The position numbers and the translations under genes are program-made. Positions 1-8,357 of a DNA stretch of 64,000 nucleotides are shown piece after piece. The DNA is from Rhodospirillales bacterium. Its GTDB lineage: Bacteria > Pseudomonadota > Alphaproteobacteria > ATCC43930 > CGMCC-115725. How positions within the stretch are numbered: position 1 is the first letter of the stretch; every line of letters starts with the position of its first letter. The stretch lies in contig DAHUYF010000041.1 in assembly GCA_027315365.1 (NCBI GenBank), positions 1 through 64,000 of the forward strand. Direction: 5' to 3'. Under the pieces are notes generated by a model that was given only the letters and a program-made list of their open reading frames with translations, was not told where the DNA came from and did not search any database.

Positions 1-64
1 GGCCGCACACGGCCGGGCTGAGCCCGTCATGCGCTTGGGCACAGGGCGGCGGTCACGGCCGGAG

Positions 65-1789
65 ATGGCGCAGGAAAAATCTGAAACCGCAATCGGCGCA
101 CGCGACGGGGCCACCCGGCCGGCGACCGGCGATGCGGGGGAGTTTCTGCTGCGTGCCGGCCTGCATCAGCGCGCCGGCCGCCTCGCCGTCGCCGAATCGC
201 TCTACGCCGAGGCCATCCAGCGCTGGCCAGGCCTGGCCGAGCCGCATCGCCGCCTCGGCAAGCTTTGCCTCGATGCCGGCCGTGCCGGCGAGGCGGTTGA
301 TCACTTCGCCGTCGCCGCGCTGATGGCGCCCGGCAACGCCTTCTCCCTCGCCGAGCTCGGCCAGGCCTATGCCGTCGCCGAACGGCTCGAGGAGGCGGCC
401 GATGCGCTGCGCCGCGCGCTCGCGCTGCGGCCCGATCTCGGCGCGGTTCATTTCCAGCTCGGCAATCTCCAGCGCCGGCTGGGCGCGCTCGACGATGCCG
501 TCGCCTCCTATCGGCGCGTCGTCGCTCTGAACCCCTCGGTGCCGCATCCCTACATCAATCTCGGCATCACGCTGCAGGAGACCATGGCGTATGACGAGGC
601 GGTGGCGGTGCTGCGCCAGGGCGCCGCGGCGGCGCCGCGCTCCTTCGAGGTCCAGTACAACCTCGGCGTGACGCTCGCGGCGCAGCGCCGCAACACCGAG
701 GCCATCGCAGCCTACCGCGCTGCCCTGGTGCTCGATCCCCGCTCGGCTGCCGCCTGCCTCAATCTGGGGTCGCTGCTGCAGGTCGAGGAAAAGCTCGACG
801 AGGCAATCGCGCTCTACCGGCGCGCCGTGGCGCTGGCGCCGTCCCTGGCCCAGGCGCATGTCAATCTCGGCACCGCGCTCCACGTCCGCGGCGACGCGGC
901 AGAGGGCGCGGCGGCGATGCGCCGCGCCCTGGCGCTCGACGCTCGCAACCCGCAGATCGCCGCGAACCTGGCGCAGATGCTGCGCCAGACCGGCGACCGC
1001 GACGGCGCCGAGGCGGCCTTCCGCCAGGCGCTTGCCCTCGACCCCGCGCACGCTTTCGCGAAGGGCCATTTCTCGATCTTCCTGCAAGAGATCGGCAAGC
1101 GCGCCGAGGCGCAAGCGCTGCTCGATTATTCCCGCCTGCTGCGCATGCCGCGGCTCGGACCGGTCGATGGTTGGCCGAGCGTGGCCGCGTTCAACGCCGA
1201 TCTCGCCCGCCACATCTACGGCCATCCGACGCTGATGCCTGATCCGCCGGGCAAGGCGATCCGGTCGGGCCGGCAGACGCTGGAGATCCTCAATGGCGAT
1301 GCGCCGGCGATCGCCGCGCTGCGGCGGTTCTTCGAGGCGTCGGTGGCGGATTACATCGCGGCCACGCTGTCGGACCCGGGGATACCCTTCGCGGTGCCGC
1401 CGCCGGTGCGCTGGCATCTCGAAGCCTGGGCGGTCATCCTGCGCTCCAGCGGCTATCAGCTCGCGCACTGCCATCCCGGCTCTCTGGTCAGCGGCGTCTA
1501 TTACGTGCAGGTGCCCGCCACCATCGCCGCGGAGCGCGTCGCCGAGGCGGGTTTCCTCAAATTCGGCGAGCCGGTCGCCGAGGCGCTCCAGGCCGAGCCG
1601 CCGGAGCCGCTGCTGACCATCGCGGTGAAGCCCGAGGCGGGAATGCTCGTCCTCTTCCCCTCCTCGTTCTGGCACCGCGTCGTCGCCTTCGAGGGCGCGG
1701 AGGATCGCATTTGCATCGCCTTCGACGTCGTGCCGGGCCCCGCCTCGTCCGGCGAGACGCACGGCGCCGCCGATCCGGCCGGCGGCTGA
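65..1789 (+). CDS. TPR-repeat protein with C-terminal 2OG-Fe(II) oxygenase domain
   Basis: About 574 residues. The first two thirds are back-to-back tetratricopeptide repeats, with recurring blocks such as AEAIQRWPGLAEPHRRLGKL and YRRAVALAPSLAQAHVNLGT. The last 200 residues resemble the 2OG-FeII_Oxy_5 family: HCHPGSLVSGVYYVQVP supplies a candidate HxH/HxD-like metal site, FPSSFWHRVV the distal His, and an Arg lies in EDRICIAFDV. In this family TPRs usually recruit a protein partner; the substrate is unknown. The start at 65 was chosen because a GGAG lies just upstream, but an in-frame ATG at 29 exists and no stop is seen back to base 2, so the true start could lie left of the window. It ends 4 bases before the sensor kinase, so co-transcription is likely. 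Family confident, activity inferred. Confidence 0.8.
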   Translation: MAQEKSETAIGARDGATRPATGDAGEFLLRAGLHQRAGRLAVAESLYAEAIQRWPGLAEPHRRLGKLCLDAGRAGEAVDHFAVAALMAPGNAFSLAELGQAYAVAERLEEAADALRRALALRPDLGAVHFQLGNLQRRLGALDDAVASYRRVVALNPSVPHPYINLGITLQETMAYDEAVAVLRQGAAAAPRSFEVQYNLGVTLAAQRRNTEAIAAYRAALVLDPRSAAACLNLGSLLQVEEKLDEAIALYRRAVALAPSLAQAHVNLGTALHVRGDAAEGAAAMRRALALDARNPQIAANLAQMLRQTGDRDGAEAAFRQALALDPAHAFAKGHFSIFLQEIGKRAEAQALLDYSRLLRMPRLGPVDGWPSVAAFNADLARHIYGHPTLMPDPPGKAIRSGRQTLEILNGDAPAIAALRRFFEASVADYIAATLSDPGIPFAVPPPVRWHLEAWAVILRSSGYQLAHCHPGSLVSGVYYVQVPATIAAERVAEAGFLKFGEPVAEALQAEPPEPLLTIAVKPEAGMLVLFPSSFWHRVVAFEGAEDRICIAFDVVPGPASSGETHGAADPAGG

Positions 1790-1793
1790 GGCC

Positions 1794-3233
1794 ATGCTGC
1801 GGCTGCTCCGCACCAACGCGCTGCGTCTTGCTGCGGTCTATTTCGCGCTGTTCGCGGTCTCGGTGCTGGCGCTGCTGGCCTTCATCTATTTCTCCATCGC
1901 CAATTTCGTCGACCGCCAGACCGAGGCGATCATCCGCGCCGAGATCAGAGGACTCGCCGATCAATACGAGCGTGCCGGGCTGCCCGGCCTGATCGATACC
2001 ATCCACGCGCGCATCGCCGGCCAGCAGGTGCATGCGACGCTCTATCTCGTCACCGATCAGCAGCTCCAGCCGCTCGCCGGCAATCTCACCTTCTGGCCAA
2101 GCGCCTCGCCGCTGCGGCCGGGCTGGATCCGCTTTCCCGTCGAGGCGCGCGGCGACGGCACCTCCGAGACCGACAGCGCGCTCGCCTCGGTGTTTGTCCT
2201 CTCCGGCGGATATCGCCTGCTGGTGGGCCGCGACCTCAGCGACGCCGAGGCGTTCCGGGCGCGCATGAACCACACCCTCGCCTGGGCCGGCTGGCTGACC
2301 TTCGCGCTGGGGATCGCGGGCGCCGTGCTGATGACGCGCAACATGCTGCGCCGGGTCGAACTGGTGAACCGCACCAGCGCCGGCATCATCCATGGCGACC
2401 TCAGTCAGCGCGTGCCGCTCAACGGCAGCGGCGACGAGTTCGATCAGCTCGCCACCAACCTCAACGCCATGCTCGAACGCATCGAGCAACTGGTGATCGG
2501 CATGCGGCAGGTCACCGACAATATCGCGCACGATTTACGCACGCCGCTGGCGCGGCTCCGGGCGCGGCTGGAGATGGCGCTGCTGGAGCGCCCGACTGCG
2601 ACGCGCTACGTCAAGACGCTGCGCGACGGCATCGACGACGCCGACCATCTGCTCGCCACCTTCAACGCGCTGCTCAGCATCGCCAAGGCCGAGGCCGGGT
2701 CGCGGCGCGATCTGCTGGTGGTCGTCGACCTCGCACGGATCGCGCTGTCGATGGCCGAGCTCTACGAGCCGGTGGCGGAGAAGAAGGGATTGATGCTGAC
2801 GGTATCGAGCGATCCCGTCCTGCCTGTGAAGGGCAACGAGCACCTGCTATCGCAGGCGATCGCCAACCTGCTCGACAACGCGATCAAATACACCGCCGCC
2901 GGCACCGTCACGCTGAGCGCGCGGCGCGACGGCACGACGGCGCGCATCGAGGTCGCCGACAGCGGCTCCGGCATTCCGGTCGATCAGCGCGAGGCGGTGT
3001 TCGAGCGTTTCGTGCGCCTGGAGCCCAGCCGCAGCACGCCGGGAAACGGACTTGGCCTCAGCCTGGTGCGGGCCGTGGCCAAGCTGCACGGCGGCGAGGT
3101 CCGGCTCGAGGACAACGATCCCGGCCTCCGGGCGGTGCTGACCTTGGCGGCGCTCGACGATCAGGCGATGCCGCGCGAGGCCGCCGCCTCCGATCGCCCG
3201 GCTGCGCTGCGCCGCGCCTCCGGCGGCAGATGA
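1794..3233 (+). CDS. Two-component sensor histidine kinase with HAMP domain
   Basis: 479-residue membrane kinase. A first transmembrane helix (residues about 10-35, LAAVYFALFAVSVLALLAFI) and a second (about 160-185, LAWAGWLTFALGIAGAVLM) flank a periplasmic sensor of about 125 residues. A HAMP linker follows. The HisKA H-box reads NIAHDLRTPLARLRARLEM, with the phosphorylated His near residue 246. The HATPase domain shows the N-box NLLDNAIKY, the G1 box DSGSGIP and the G2 box GNGLGLSLV. Its partner is almost certainly the OmpR-type regulator that begins 111 bases downstream. Kinase before regulator is the reverse of the usual order. The signal cannot be read from sequence. Confidence 0.93.
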   Translation: MLRLLRTNALRLAAVYFALFAVSVLALLAFIYFSIANFVDRQTEAIIRAEIRGLADQYERAGLPGLIDTIHARIAGQQVHATLYLVTDQQLQPLAGNLTFWPSASPLRPGWIRFPVEARGDGTSETDSALASVFVLSGGYRLLVGRDLSDAEAFRARMNHTLAWAGWLTFALGIAGAVLMTRNMLRRVELVNRTSAGIIHGDLSQRVPLNGSGDEFDQLATNLNAMLERIEQLVIGMRQVTDNIAHDLRTPLARLRARLEMALLERPTATRYVKTLRDGIDDADHLLATFNALLSIAKAEAGSRRDLLVVVDLARIALSMAELYEPVAEKKGLMLTVSSDPVLPVKGNEHLLSQAIANLLDNAIKYTAAGTVTLSARRDGTTARIEVADSGSGIPVDQREAVFERFVRLEPSRSTPGNGLGLSLVRAVAKLHGGEVRLEDNDPGLRAVLTLAALDDQAMPREAAASDRPAALRRASGGR

Positions 3234-3344
3234 CTTTTATTTAACTAACCGCCCGATTTCCGGCTGCGTAGAATTCAACCCGCGGCCTCCTGGAGACGGA
3301 AGGCCGGCGACGCCAACCGACCGGCCCATACCCCAACCGCAAGC

Positions 3345-4010
3345 ATGCGCGTTCTTGTCGTCGAAGACGATACCGAAACCGCCGCCTACGTGACCAAGGG
3401 CCTGACGGAGCGTGGCCATGTCGTCGACCTCGCCACGGACGGCTATCAGGGTCTCGACCGGGCGCAGCGCGGCACCTTCGATGCGATGATCATCGATCGT
3501 ATGCTGCCGCAGCTGGACGGGCTCTCCATCATCGTCACCCTGCGCAGCGCCGGCATCAACACGCCGGTTCTCGTGCTGAGCGCGCTCAGCGACGTCGACG
3601 ACCGGGTGCAGGGACTGTCCGCCGGCGGCGACGATTATCTCGTCAAGCCCTTCGCGCTCTCGGAGTTGCTGGCCCGGGTCTCGGCGCTGACCCGGCGCGG
3701 CACCTCGGCCTCGCGGCTTAACGTCGCCGACCTCGAAATGGATCTTCTGTCGCGTACGGTGACGCGCGCAGGACGGCCGCTCGACCTGCTGCCGCGCGAG
3801 TTCCGCCTGCTCGAATACCTCATGCGTCACGCCGGCGAGGTGCTGACGCGGACGATGCTGCTGGAAAAGGTCTGGGACAGCCACGTCGATCCCCAGACCA
3901 ACGTTATCGATGTGCATGTCGGGCGCCTGCGACAGAAGATCGACCGCGGCTTCGCTGCGCCGCTGCTGCACACCGTGCGCGGCGCCGGCTACTGCCTTCG
4001 CGCCACCTGA
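3345..4010 (+). CDS. OmpR/PhoB-family response regulator
   Basis: 221 residues. The N-terminal receiver has the acidic pocket VVEDD, the phosphoacceptor Asp51 in MIIDRMLP, and the conserved Lys in YLVKPFALSELL. The C-terminal winged-helix DNA-binding domain contains LLPREFRLLEYLMRHAGEVL and ends in VRGAGYCLRA, as in OmpR/QseB/TctD-type regulators. It is the cognate output of the kinase upstream. The 111-base gap, which starts with an AT-rich stretch after the kinase stop, could hold a separate promoter, but no clear -35/-10 pair was found. No target gene is evident; the TPR-oxygenase gene upstream of the kinase is the nearest candidate. Confidence 0.93.
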   Translation: MRVLVVEDDTETAAYVTKGLTERGHVVDLATDGYQGLDRAQRGTFDAMIIDRMLPQLDGLSIIVTLRSAGINTPVLVLSALSDVDDRVQGLSAGGDDYLVKPFALSELLARVSALTRRGTSASRLNVADLEMDLLSRTVTRAGRPLDLLPREFRLLEYLMRHAGEVLTRTMLLEKVWDSHVDPQTNVIDVHVGRLRQKIDRGFAAPLLHTVRGAGYCLRAT

Positions 4011-4016
4011 TCGGGG

Positions 4017-4211
4017 CTACTCGCCGACATCGTGAAGACAGCGCGCATGACGCGCGCGGGTGCGGCTGAGCAGCAGCGCCTGCCGGCGCGCTATCTCGAT
4101 GCTTGCCGTCAGCGCGCGGCTGGCGGCGGCGAGGGCGTCGGCCTGGTCGGGCGCCGCGGCCTGCTCGCGGCGGGTGCGAAACTCGGCAAGAGAAATGATC
4201 TGAGCGGACAT
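4017..4211 (-). CDS. Small conserved hypothetical protein (64 residues)
   Basis: The reading frame opens with MSAQIISLAEFRTRREQ, a type of N-terminus common in short alphaproteobacterial proteins of unknown function, and continues as an Ala/Arg-rich, probably helical chain. The start at 4211 was preferred over a longer in-frame extension because a GGGGGT purine-rich site lies about 5 bases upstream and the IISLAEF pattern is conserved at this position. It lies downstream of the Crp/Fnr gene on the same strand, separated by two alternative hairpins. Function unknown; no membrane segment or Cys motif. Confidence 0.55.
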   Translation of the reverse strand: MSAQIISLAEFRTRREQAAAPDQADALAAASRALTASIEIARRQALLLSRTRARHARCLHDVGE

Positions 4212-4319
4212 CGGCGACCCCCGGGGCTGTGACGCAGCCGCCGTTTCAAGCGCCATGCCAACGCCCGAAGGGCGGGTTTCCGCGACGCCCGTCCACCCGG
4301 CGTCCGGCAGGGGCGGATT

Positions 4320-4352
4320 GCCCGTGCAAAATGCACGGGCGTTTCGCCCGTG
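4320..4352. repeat. Two mutually exclusive stem-loops
   Basis: GCCCGTGC (4320-4327) pairs with GCACGGGC (4333-4340) over a 5-base loop. CACGGGCG (4334-4341) can instead pair with CGCCCGTG (4345-4352) over a 3-base loop. The middle arm is shared, so only one hairpin can form at a time. The element lies between the Crp/Fnr stop codon and the 64-residue gene. It may act as a terminator or attenuator, though no T-tract follows on either strand. Confidence 0.5.
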
Positions 4353-4375
4353 ACTGCCCCCGCCGGCTTGCCGCG

Positions 4376-5182
4376 TCACGGGCGCTCGGCGTCCGGAGCG
4401 GAGCCGTCGCGGTGCCGCTCCAGCCGGTCGATGTAGCGCGCGACCTCCTCAGGCGCGCCGTCGAGGTGAAGGTAGGCCTTGCTGGATCCGGCGATGAGCT
4501 GCAGCGTCGCCATGTCATGCAGGCGAAGCCGGCGGCGTTCGAGCGCGATGAGCCCGGCCTTGCGAAACTCCTGGAGCACGCGGTTGATATGCACCGGCGT
4601 CAGGCCGAGCGCGTCGGCCAGTTCGACCTGGGTCAGCGGCAGCCGGATGGCATGGTCGTCACTCGCGCCGATCGCGGTCTGCCGCCACACCAGTTCGCAC
4701 AGCAGGTAGGCGACGCGGCCGCGCGCGTCCCGCCGTCCGAGCGCGACGACGCGCTCGCGCTGGATCGCCTCGTCCTGCAGCGCGCTCCACCAACAGGCCG
4801 CGGCAAGGCGCGGCCGGCCGGCGAAGACGGCGATCACCCGCTCGCGCTCGACCCTGGCGAGGCGCGTCGGCATTAGGGTGGCGATCGAATGGTCCATCGT
4901 CCGCAGCAGAAAGACATAGGGATCGAAGAAATCGCCGGGAATCAGGAAGCCCAGGATCTGGCGCCTTCCGTCGGGCAGGAGGCGATACCGGCAGGCCATG
5001 CCTTGGGTGAGCACGAAGCCGGCGCGCGGCGCCGTGCCTTCGACGACGATGTCGACGCGCGCGGGAAACGGCTCCTCGCCCGCGCAGAGCTCATCGAGCA
5101 CGCGGACATCCGCATCCGACAATGCGGCGAAATGCGAGAGCTTGGCCACGAGCGCGCTGCGCCCGCCGCTCTGCGGCTTCAT
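4376..5182 (-). CDS. Crp/Fnr-family transcriptional regulator
   Basis: 268 residues. The N-terminal cyclic-nucleotide-type sensor fold contains VEGTAPRAGFVLTQGMACRY and DGRRQILGFLIPGDFFDPYV. The C-terminal Crp-type winged helix reads LTQVELADALGLTPVHINR followed by VLQEFRKAGLI. No Cys cluster of the FNR oxygen-sensing type is seen at the N-terminus, so an Fe-S FNR is unlikely. Many alphaproteobacterial members of this subgroup control stress or nitrogen-oxide responses, but the ligand here is unknown. The start at 5182 (MKPQSGG) has GAGGGG 7 bases upstream; the only longer in-frame start is a TTG. Possibly transcribed with the 64-residue gene downstream. Confidence 0.88.
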   Translation of the reverse strand: MKPQSGGRSALVAKLSHFAALSDADVRVLDELCAGEEPFPARVDIVVEGTAPRAGFVLTQGMACRYRLLPDGRRQILGFLIPGDFFDPYVFLLRTMDHSIATLMPTRLARVERERVIAVFAGRPRLAAACWWSALQDEAIQRERVVALGRRDARGRVAYLLCELVWRQTAIGASDDHAIRLPLTQVELADALGLTPVHINRVLQEFRKAGLIALERRRLRLHDMATLQLIAGSSKAYLHLDGAPEEVARYIDRLERHRDGSAPDAERP

Positions 5183-5580
5183 CCACGGCCCCTCGGCGCG
5201 CAACCGGTCCGCGGCCAAGGGCCTCGCGGCACCCAAGGTTCGGTGGTGACTCCGACGGTTCCCCCCTTCCGCCTAGACTCGCGGGTATTGGGCTTCTCGG
5301 CCGACGCCTTCGATCCGTCGCTTCCCTCTTCCGAGGGAGGCCGTTTGTCGTACAACCAGCGCGTGCTTCGGCGCAAGTGTGGCAGGACGGTGACACGTGC
5401 AACGTCAATCGGCGGTTGCCATGAAGCGCGAAAATTTCGGTGTCAGCACCGCAAATAAGTGATCCAGGTTAAGGTGCACGCTTTGACACTGTGCGATGCT
5501 GCGCGCGATGTCGCGACCGCAGTCTGTCGTTGCCCCGCCGGAGCGTTAAGCCGCCAGCCGCCAGCCGCAAGGAGCACAGC
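5183..5580. other. Divergent intergenic region
   Basis: About 400 bases between the minus-strand Crp/Fnr start and the plus-strand 66-residue gene. Several open frames cross it, but none has a convincing start or family resemblance. It must hold the Crp/Fnr promoter and the promoter of the small gene. A less G+C-rich patch around 5435-5490 is the likeliest promoter position. No clear operator or -35/-10 pair was identified. Confidence 0.4.
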
Positions 5581-5781
5581 ATGCGACCCTATCGGTGTTT
5601 TTTCTTCGATCGAGCCGGTCACGTCACCTCGGTCGAGATATTCGACTGCGCCGACGACGACGAGGCGCGCCGCCTGGCACTGGAGCTGCAGCGTCAGCGG
5701 CAGTGCTTCGCCGCCGAGGTGTGGGACGAGGGCCGCCGCGTGCTGCGCAACCTCGAGACCTGCGGCCCGCCGGTGGCGTGA
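5581..5781 (+). CDS. Small conserved hypothetical protein (66 residues)
   Basis: MRPYRCFFFDRAGHVTSVEIF is followed by an acidic stretch and LALELQRQRQCFAAEVWDEG. Short proteins of this shape (a beta-hairpin start, then a helix carrying an Ala/Arg-rich segment, ending near an EVWDxxR-like motif) are common in Alphaproteobacteria and uncharacterised. A strong ribosome site, AAGGAG, lies 7 bases before the ATG and fixes the start. It stands alone, convergent with the amidohydrolase. No catalytic motif or membrane segment is visible. Confidence 0.65.
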   Translation: MRPYRCFFFDRAGHVTSVEIFDCADDDEARRLALELQRQRQCFAAEVWDEGRRVLRNLETCGPPVA

Positions 5782-5809
5782 TCGGGCGGCCCGGCGCCGC
5801 GGTCGGCGA

Positions 5810-6814
5810 TCAGCCCGGGTGCGCGCCGCAGCAGCCGTCGAGATGGAAGATCCGTGCCGCCGTCTCGCCCAGAATGGCGTGCCGCTCCGGCGCCGTGAGC
5901 GGCGCCTCGTCGATGACGCGCAGCGGCGCGCTGTCGCCGATCGGGAAGGGATGGTCGGATCCCAGCAGCACCTTGTCGGCGCCGGCGGTGTCGCAGAGGA
6001 AGCGCAGCGCGCGCGCCTCGAACAGCACGGTATCGAAATAGAGCCGGCGGAAGCCCTCGAGCGGGTCGGCATATTTGCCGGGATGGGCGGCATGGTTGCG
6101 CTTGAGGCGCCCCAGCGCATAGGGCAGCGCGCCGCCGCCATGGGAGACGATCAGGCTGACGCCGGGATAGCGCTGCAGATGGCCCGAGAACAACAGCCGC
6201 GCCACCGCCGTCGTCGTGTCGGTGAGCCGGCCGACGGCGTTGACGAGGTCGTAGGCTTCGAGCCGGTCGTCGCCGCAGGCGAACATGGGATGGAGGAAGA
6301 GCGTCGCCTTGCGCGCCGAGGCCGCCTCCCAGAACGGGTTCAGATCGGTATCGTCGAGCGCGCCGCCCACACCCTTGGGTTGGGTCCCGATCATCGCGCC
6401 GTGGAACCCGGCATCGAGCGCCTCCTCGAGCACCCGCGCCGCCAAATGGCCGCTTTGCAGCGGCACCGTGGCGAGCGGCGCGAAGGCTGCGAGATCGGCG
6501 GCGCCGGCGCGCATCGCCTCGTTCATGAAGCGGCACCAATCGGCGCCTTCCTCGGCGGGCAGCTCATAGCCGAACATGTCGAGCCAGCCGCCCACCACCT
6601 GCCGGTCGATGCCCACGCCCGCCAGCCATTTGCGGCGCTCGGCGAGGTCGCTGAGCTTGGGCGAGACCGGGCGCGTCGGTGCCTGGCCGGCAAAGGCGAG
6701 GCGCGTGCCGCCGCCCTCGGCCAGCAGCTTCACCGAGGGAAAGAGGCGGCGCTCGGTGCGGAGGCTTTCCAGCAGCGCGCTCGGGACGTAATGGGCATGG
6801 CTGTCGACGATCAT
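5810..6814 (-). CDS. Amidohydrolase family protein (amidohydrolase 2 / ACMSD-like TIM barrel)
   Basis: 334 residues. The N-terminal metal motif is DSHAHYVP (HxH). Later elements are LFLHPMFACG, LIVSHGGGALPYALGR (a conserved His) and LLGSDHPFPIGD with the metal-binding Asp. These are features of the amidohydrolase-2 family, which includes ACMSD, gamma-resorcylate decarboxylase and related hydrolases or decarboxylases. The start at 6814 has GAGGAG upstream. It is the last gene of a minus-strand run with a molybdenum hydroxylase and an ABC importer, 11 bases after the ATPase gene. Inference: it opens a ring or decarboxylates an intermediate made by the hydroxylase. The exact substrate is unknown. 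Confidence 0.88.
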   Translation of the reverse strand: MIVDSHAHYVPSALLESLRTERRLFPSVKLLAEGGGTRLAFAGQAPTRPVSPKLSDLAERRKWLAGVGIDRQVVGGWLDMFGYELPAEEGADWCRFMNEAMRAGAADLAAFAPLATVPLQSGHLAARVLEEALDAGFHGAMIGTQPKGVGGALDDTDLNPFWEAASARKATLFLHPMFACGDDRLEAYDLVNAVGRLTDTTTAVARLLFSGHLQRYPGVSLIVSHGGGALPYALGRLKRNHAAHPGKYADPLEGFRRLYFDTVLFEARALRFLCDTAGADKVLLGSDHPFPIGDSAPLRVIDEAPLTAPERHAILGETAARIFHLDGCCGAHPG

Positions 6815-6825
6815 GGGGATTCTCC

Positions 6826-7596
6826 TCAGGGAATGCCGTCGCCGCCGAGCGCGCGGCGGATCTCGGCGCGGATCTCGGCGCGGCTGTCGCGAGACGTGTC
6901 GGGGTCGAGCACCGCCTCGTAGACGATGCGCGCGGGTCGCTGGAAGACGAGGATGCGGCGGCCGAGCTGCAGCGCCTCCTCGATCGAATGGGTGATGAAG
7001 ATGCCGGTACAGCCGGTCTCGCGCACGAGATCGACGAACTCGCGCCGCAGCGCGTCGCCGGTCACCGCGTCGAGGCCGGAGAACGGCTCGTCGCACAGCA
7101 GGAGCGCCGGCCTGACGGCAAAGGCGCGGGCGATGCCGACACGCTGGCGCATGCCGCCCGACAGCGCGTGCGGGAAGTCGTCCGCGTGTCCCTTGAGCCC
7201 GAGCCGTTCGAGCCAGGCGCGGGCGATGGCGCGGCGCTCCTCGCGCGGGCATTTGTTGAGCTCGAGCCCGAGTGCCACGTTGTCCAGCGCGCTGCGCCAC
7301 GGCATCAGCCGGTCGCTCTGGAAGACGATGCCGATCTTGCCGCGGAACCAGTCGAACTCGTCATAGGGGTCGTGCCCCATCACCCGCACGCTGCCGGAAG
7401 ACGGGCGGATCAGCCCGGCGATCAGGTTGAAGGTGGTCGACTTGCCGCAGCCGGTGGGGCCGAGGATGGCGACCAGCTCGCCCGCACCCACCGACAAACT
7501 GAGCTCGCGCACGGCGTAGAGCTCGCTGTCGCCGGCCGCGCCGCGCTCGAAGCGCTTGGCGACCCGGTCGAGCGTGATCGCCGCCGCCGCGCTCAC
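6826..7596 (-). CDS. ABC transporter ATP-binding protein (NitT/TauT/SsuB type)
   Basis: 256 residues from a GTG start. Walker A is GPTGCGKST, the Q-loop lies in IVFQSDRLMPWRSALDNVAL, the signature is LSGGMRQRVGIARAFA, Walker B is ALLLCDEPFSGLD, and the switch His lies in IFITHSIEEAL. The PWRSALDNV block and overall length fit the nitrate/sulfonate/taurine/pyrimidine-precursor importer class. The GTG at 7596 overlaps the permease stop as GTGA, so the two are translationally coupled. It energises the importer formed with the permease and binding protein upstream. Confidence 0.95.
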   Translation of the reverse strand: MSAAAAITLDRVAKRFERGAAGDSELYAVRELSLSVGAGELVAILGPTGCGKSTTFNLIAGLIRPSSGSVRVMGHDPYDEFDWFRGKIGIVFQSDRLMPWRSALDNVALGLELNKCPREERRAIARAWLERLGLKGHADDFPHALSGGMRQRVGIARAFAVRPALLLCDEPFSGLDAVTGDALRREFVDLVRETGCTGIFITHSIEEALQLGRRILVFQRPARIVYEAVLDPDTSRDSRAEIRAEIRRALGGDGIP

Positions 7597-8357
7597 AGCC
7601 CGCGCTCCGCCAGCGGCCGATAGGCCAGCGACCAGCGCTCGATCAGGCCGAGCAGCGACTGCACGATGAGGACGAAGACCACCAGCACGATGGTCCAGGC
7701 GATGGCGCCCGCCATGTCGAACAGCTGCTGCTGCTGCAACAGCTCGTAGCCGATGCCGCCGGTGGCGCCCACCAGCTCGGCAACGACGACGACACGCGCG
7801 GCGTTGCCGAGATTGACCTTCCAGGCGGTGAGAATGCCCGGCATCACCGTCGGCAGCACCAGCACGCGCAGCAGGTCGAGCCGGCTCGGCCGGAAGGACA
7901 GGGTCATCTCCAGCAGCTCCTTCGACATCGAGCGATAGGCGTCGAGCAGCTGATAGGTGAAGGCCGGCAGCGTCGTCATCACCATGATGAAGAAGATGCG
8001 AAACTCGATGCCCTTGAACCAGATGATCGAGATCACGACCCAGGACAGCGCCGGGATTCCCTGATTGAAATTGAGCAGCGGATGGGCATAGCGGCGGAAG
8101 CGTTCCGAGCGCCCCATCAGCAGCGCCAGCACCGCCCCCAGCACGAAGGCGCCGCCGAGGCCGAGCAGGATGCGCGCCGCCGTCGACAGCGCGTCGGCGA
8201 GCGGCGCCGCCTCGAGGAAGATCCCGGCAAAGCGCCGCGCGATCGCCGGCACCGAGGGAAACAGGAACGGCGGAAAGAAATAGGACGCGATCTGCCAGGC
8301 GAGCGCGAGGCCGGCCATCGCGGCGATGCCTTCGAACCGGAAGCCGAGACGCTTCAC
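7593..8357 (-). CDS. ABC transporter permease (SsuC/TauC/ThiX-like)
   Basis: 254 residues with about six hydrophobic helices. The EAA-type cytoplasmic loop is visible around MTLSFRPSRLDLLRVLVLPT, followed by VMPGILTAWKVNLGNAARVV, as in binding-protein-dependent importers of the NitT/TauT class. Translation starts at a GTG (8357) that overlaps the upstream binding-protein stop as GTGA, and the stop overlaps the ATPase start. This arrangement supports one transporter complex with stoichiometric synthesis. The substrate is not readable from the permease. Confidence 0.93.
   Translation of the reverse strand: MKRLGFRFEGIAAMAGLALAWQIASYFFPPFLFPSVPAIARRFAGIFLEAAPLADALSTAARILLGLGGAFVLGAVLALLMGRSERFRRYAHPLLNFNQGIPALSWVVISIIWFKGIEFRIFFIMVMTTLPAFTYQLLDAYRSMSKELLEMTLSFRPSRLDLLRVLVLPTVMPGILTAWKVNLGNAARVVVVAELVGATGGIGYELLQQQQLFDMAGAIAWTIVLVVFVLIVQSLLGLIERWSLAYRPLAERGL

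Noticed and set aside
53-1816. A long minus-strand frame (about 587 residues) opposite the TPR gene
   Set aside because: It is Arg/Gly/Asp-rich low-complexity sequence with no family signature and lies antisense to clear TPR repeats; typical mirror frame of a G+C-rich gene.
5237-5580. FNR-type (TTGAT-N4-ATCAA) or similar operator near the Crp/Fnr gene
   Set aside because: No such dyad is visible in the intergenic sequence.
5459-6922. Plus-strand frame of about 487 residues over the amidohydrolase
   Set aside because: Antisense to a gene with clear metal-binding motifs; no domain recognised in it.
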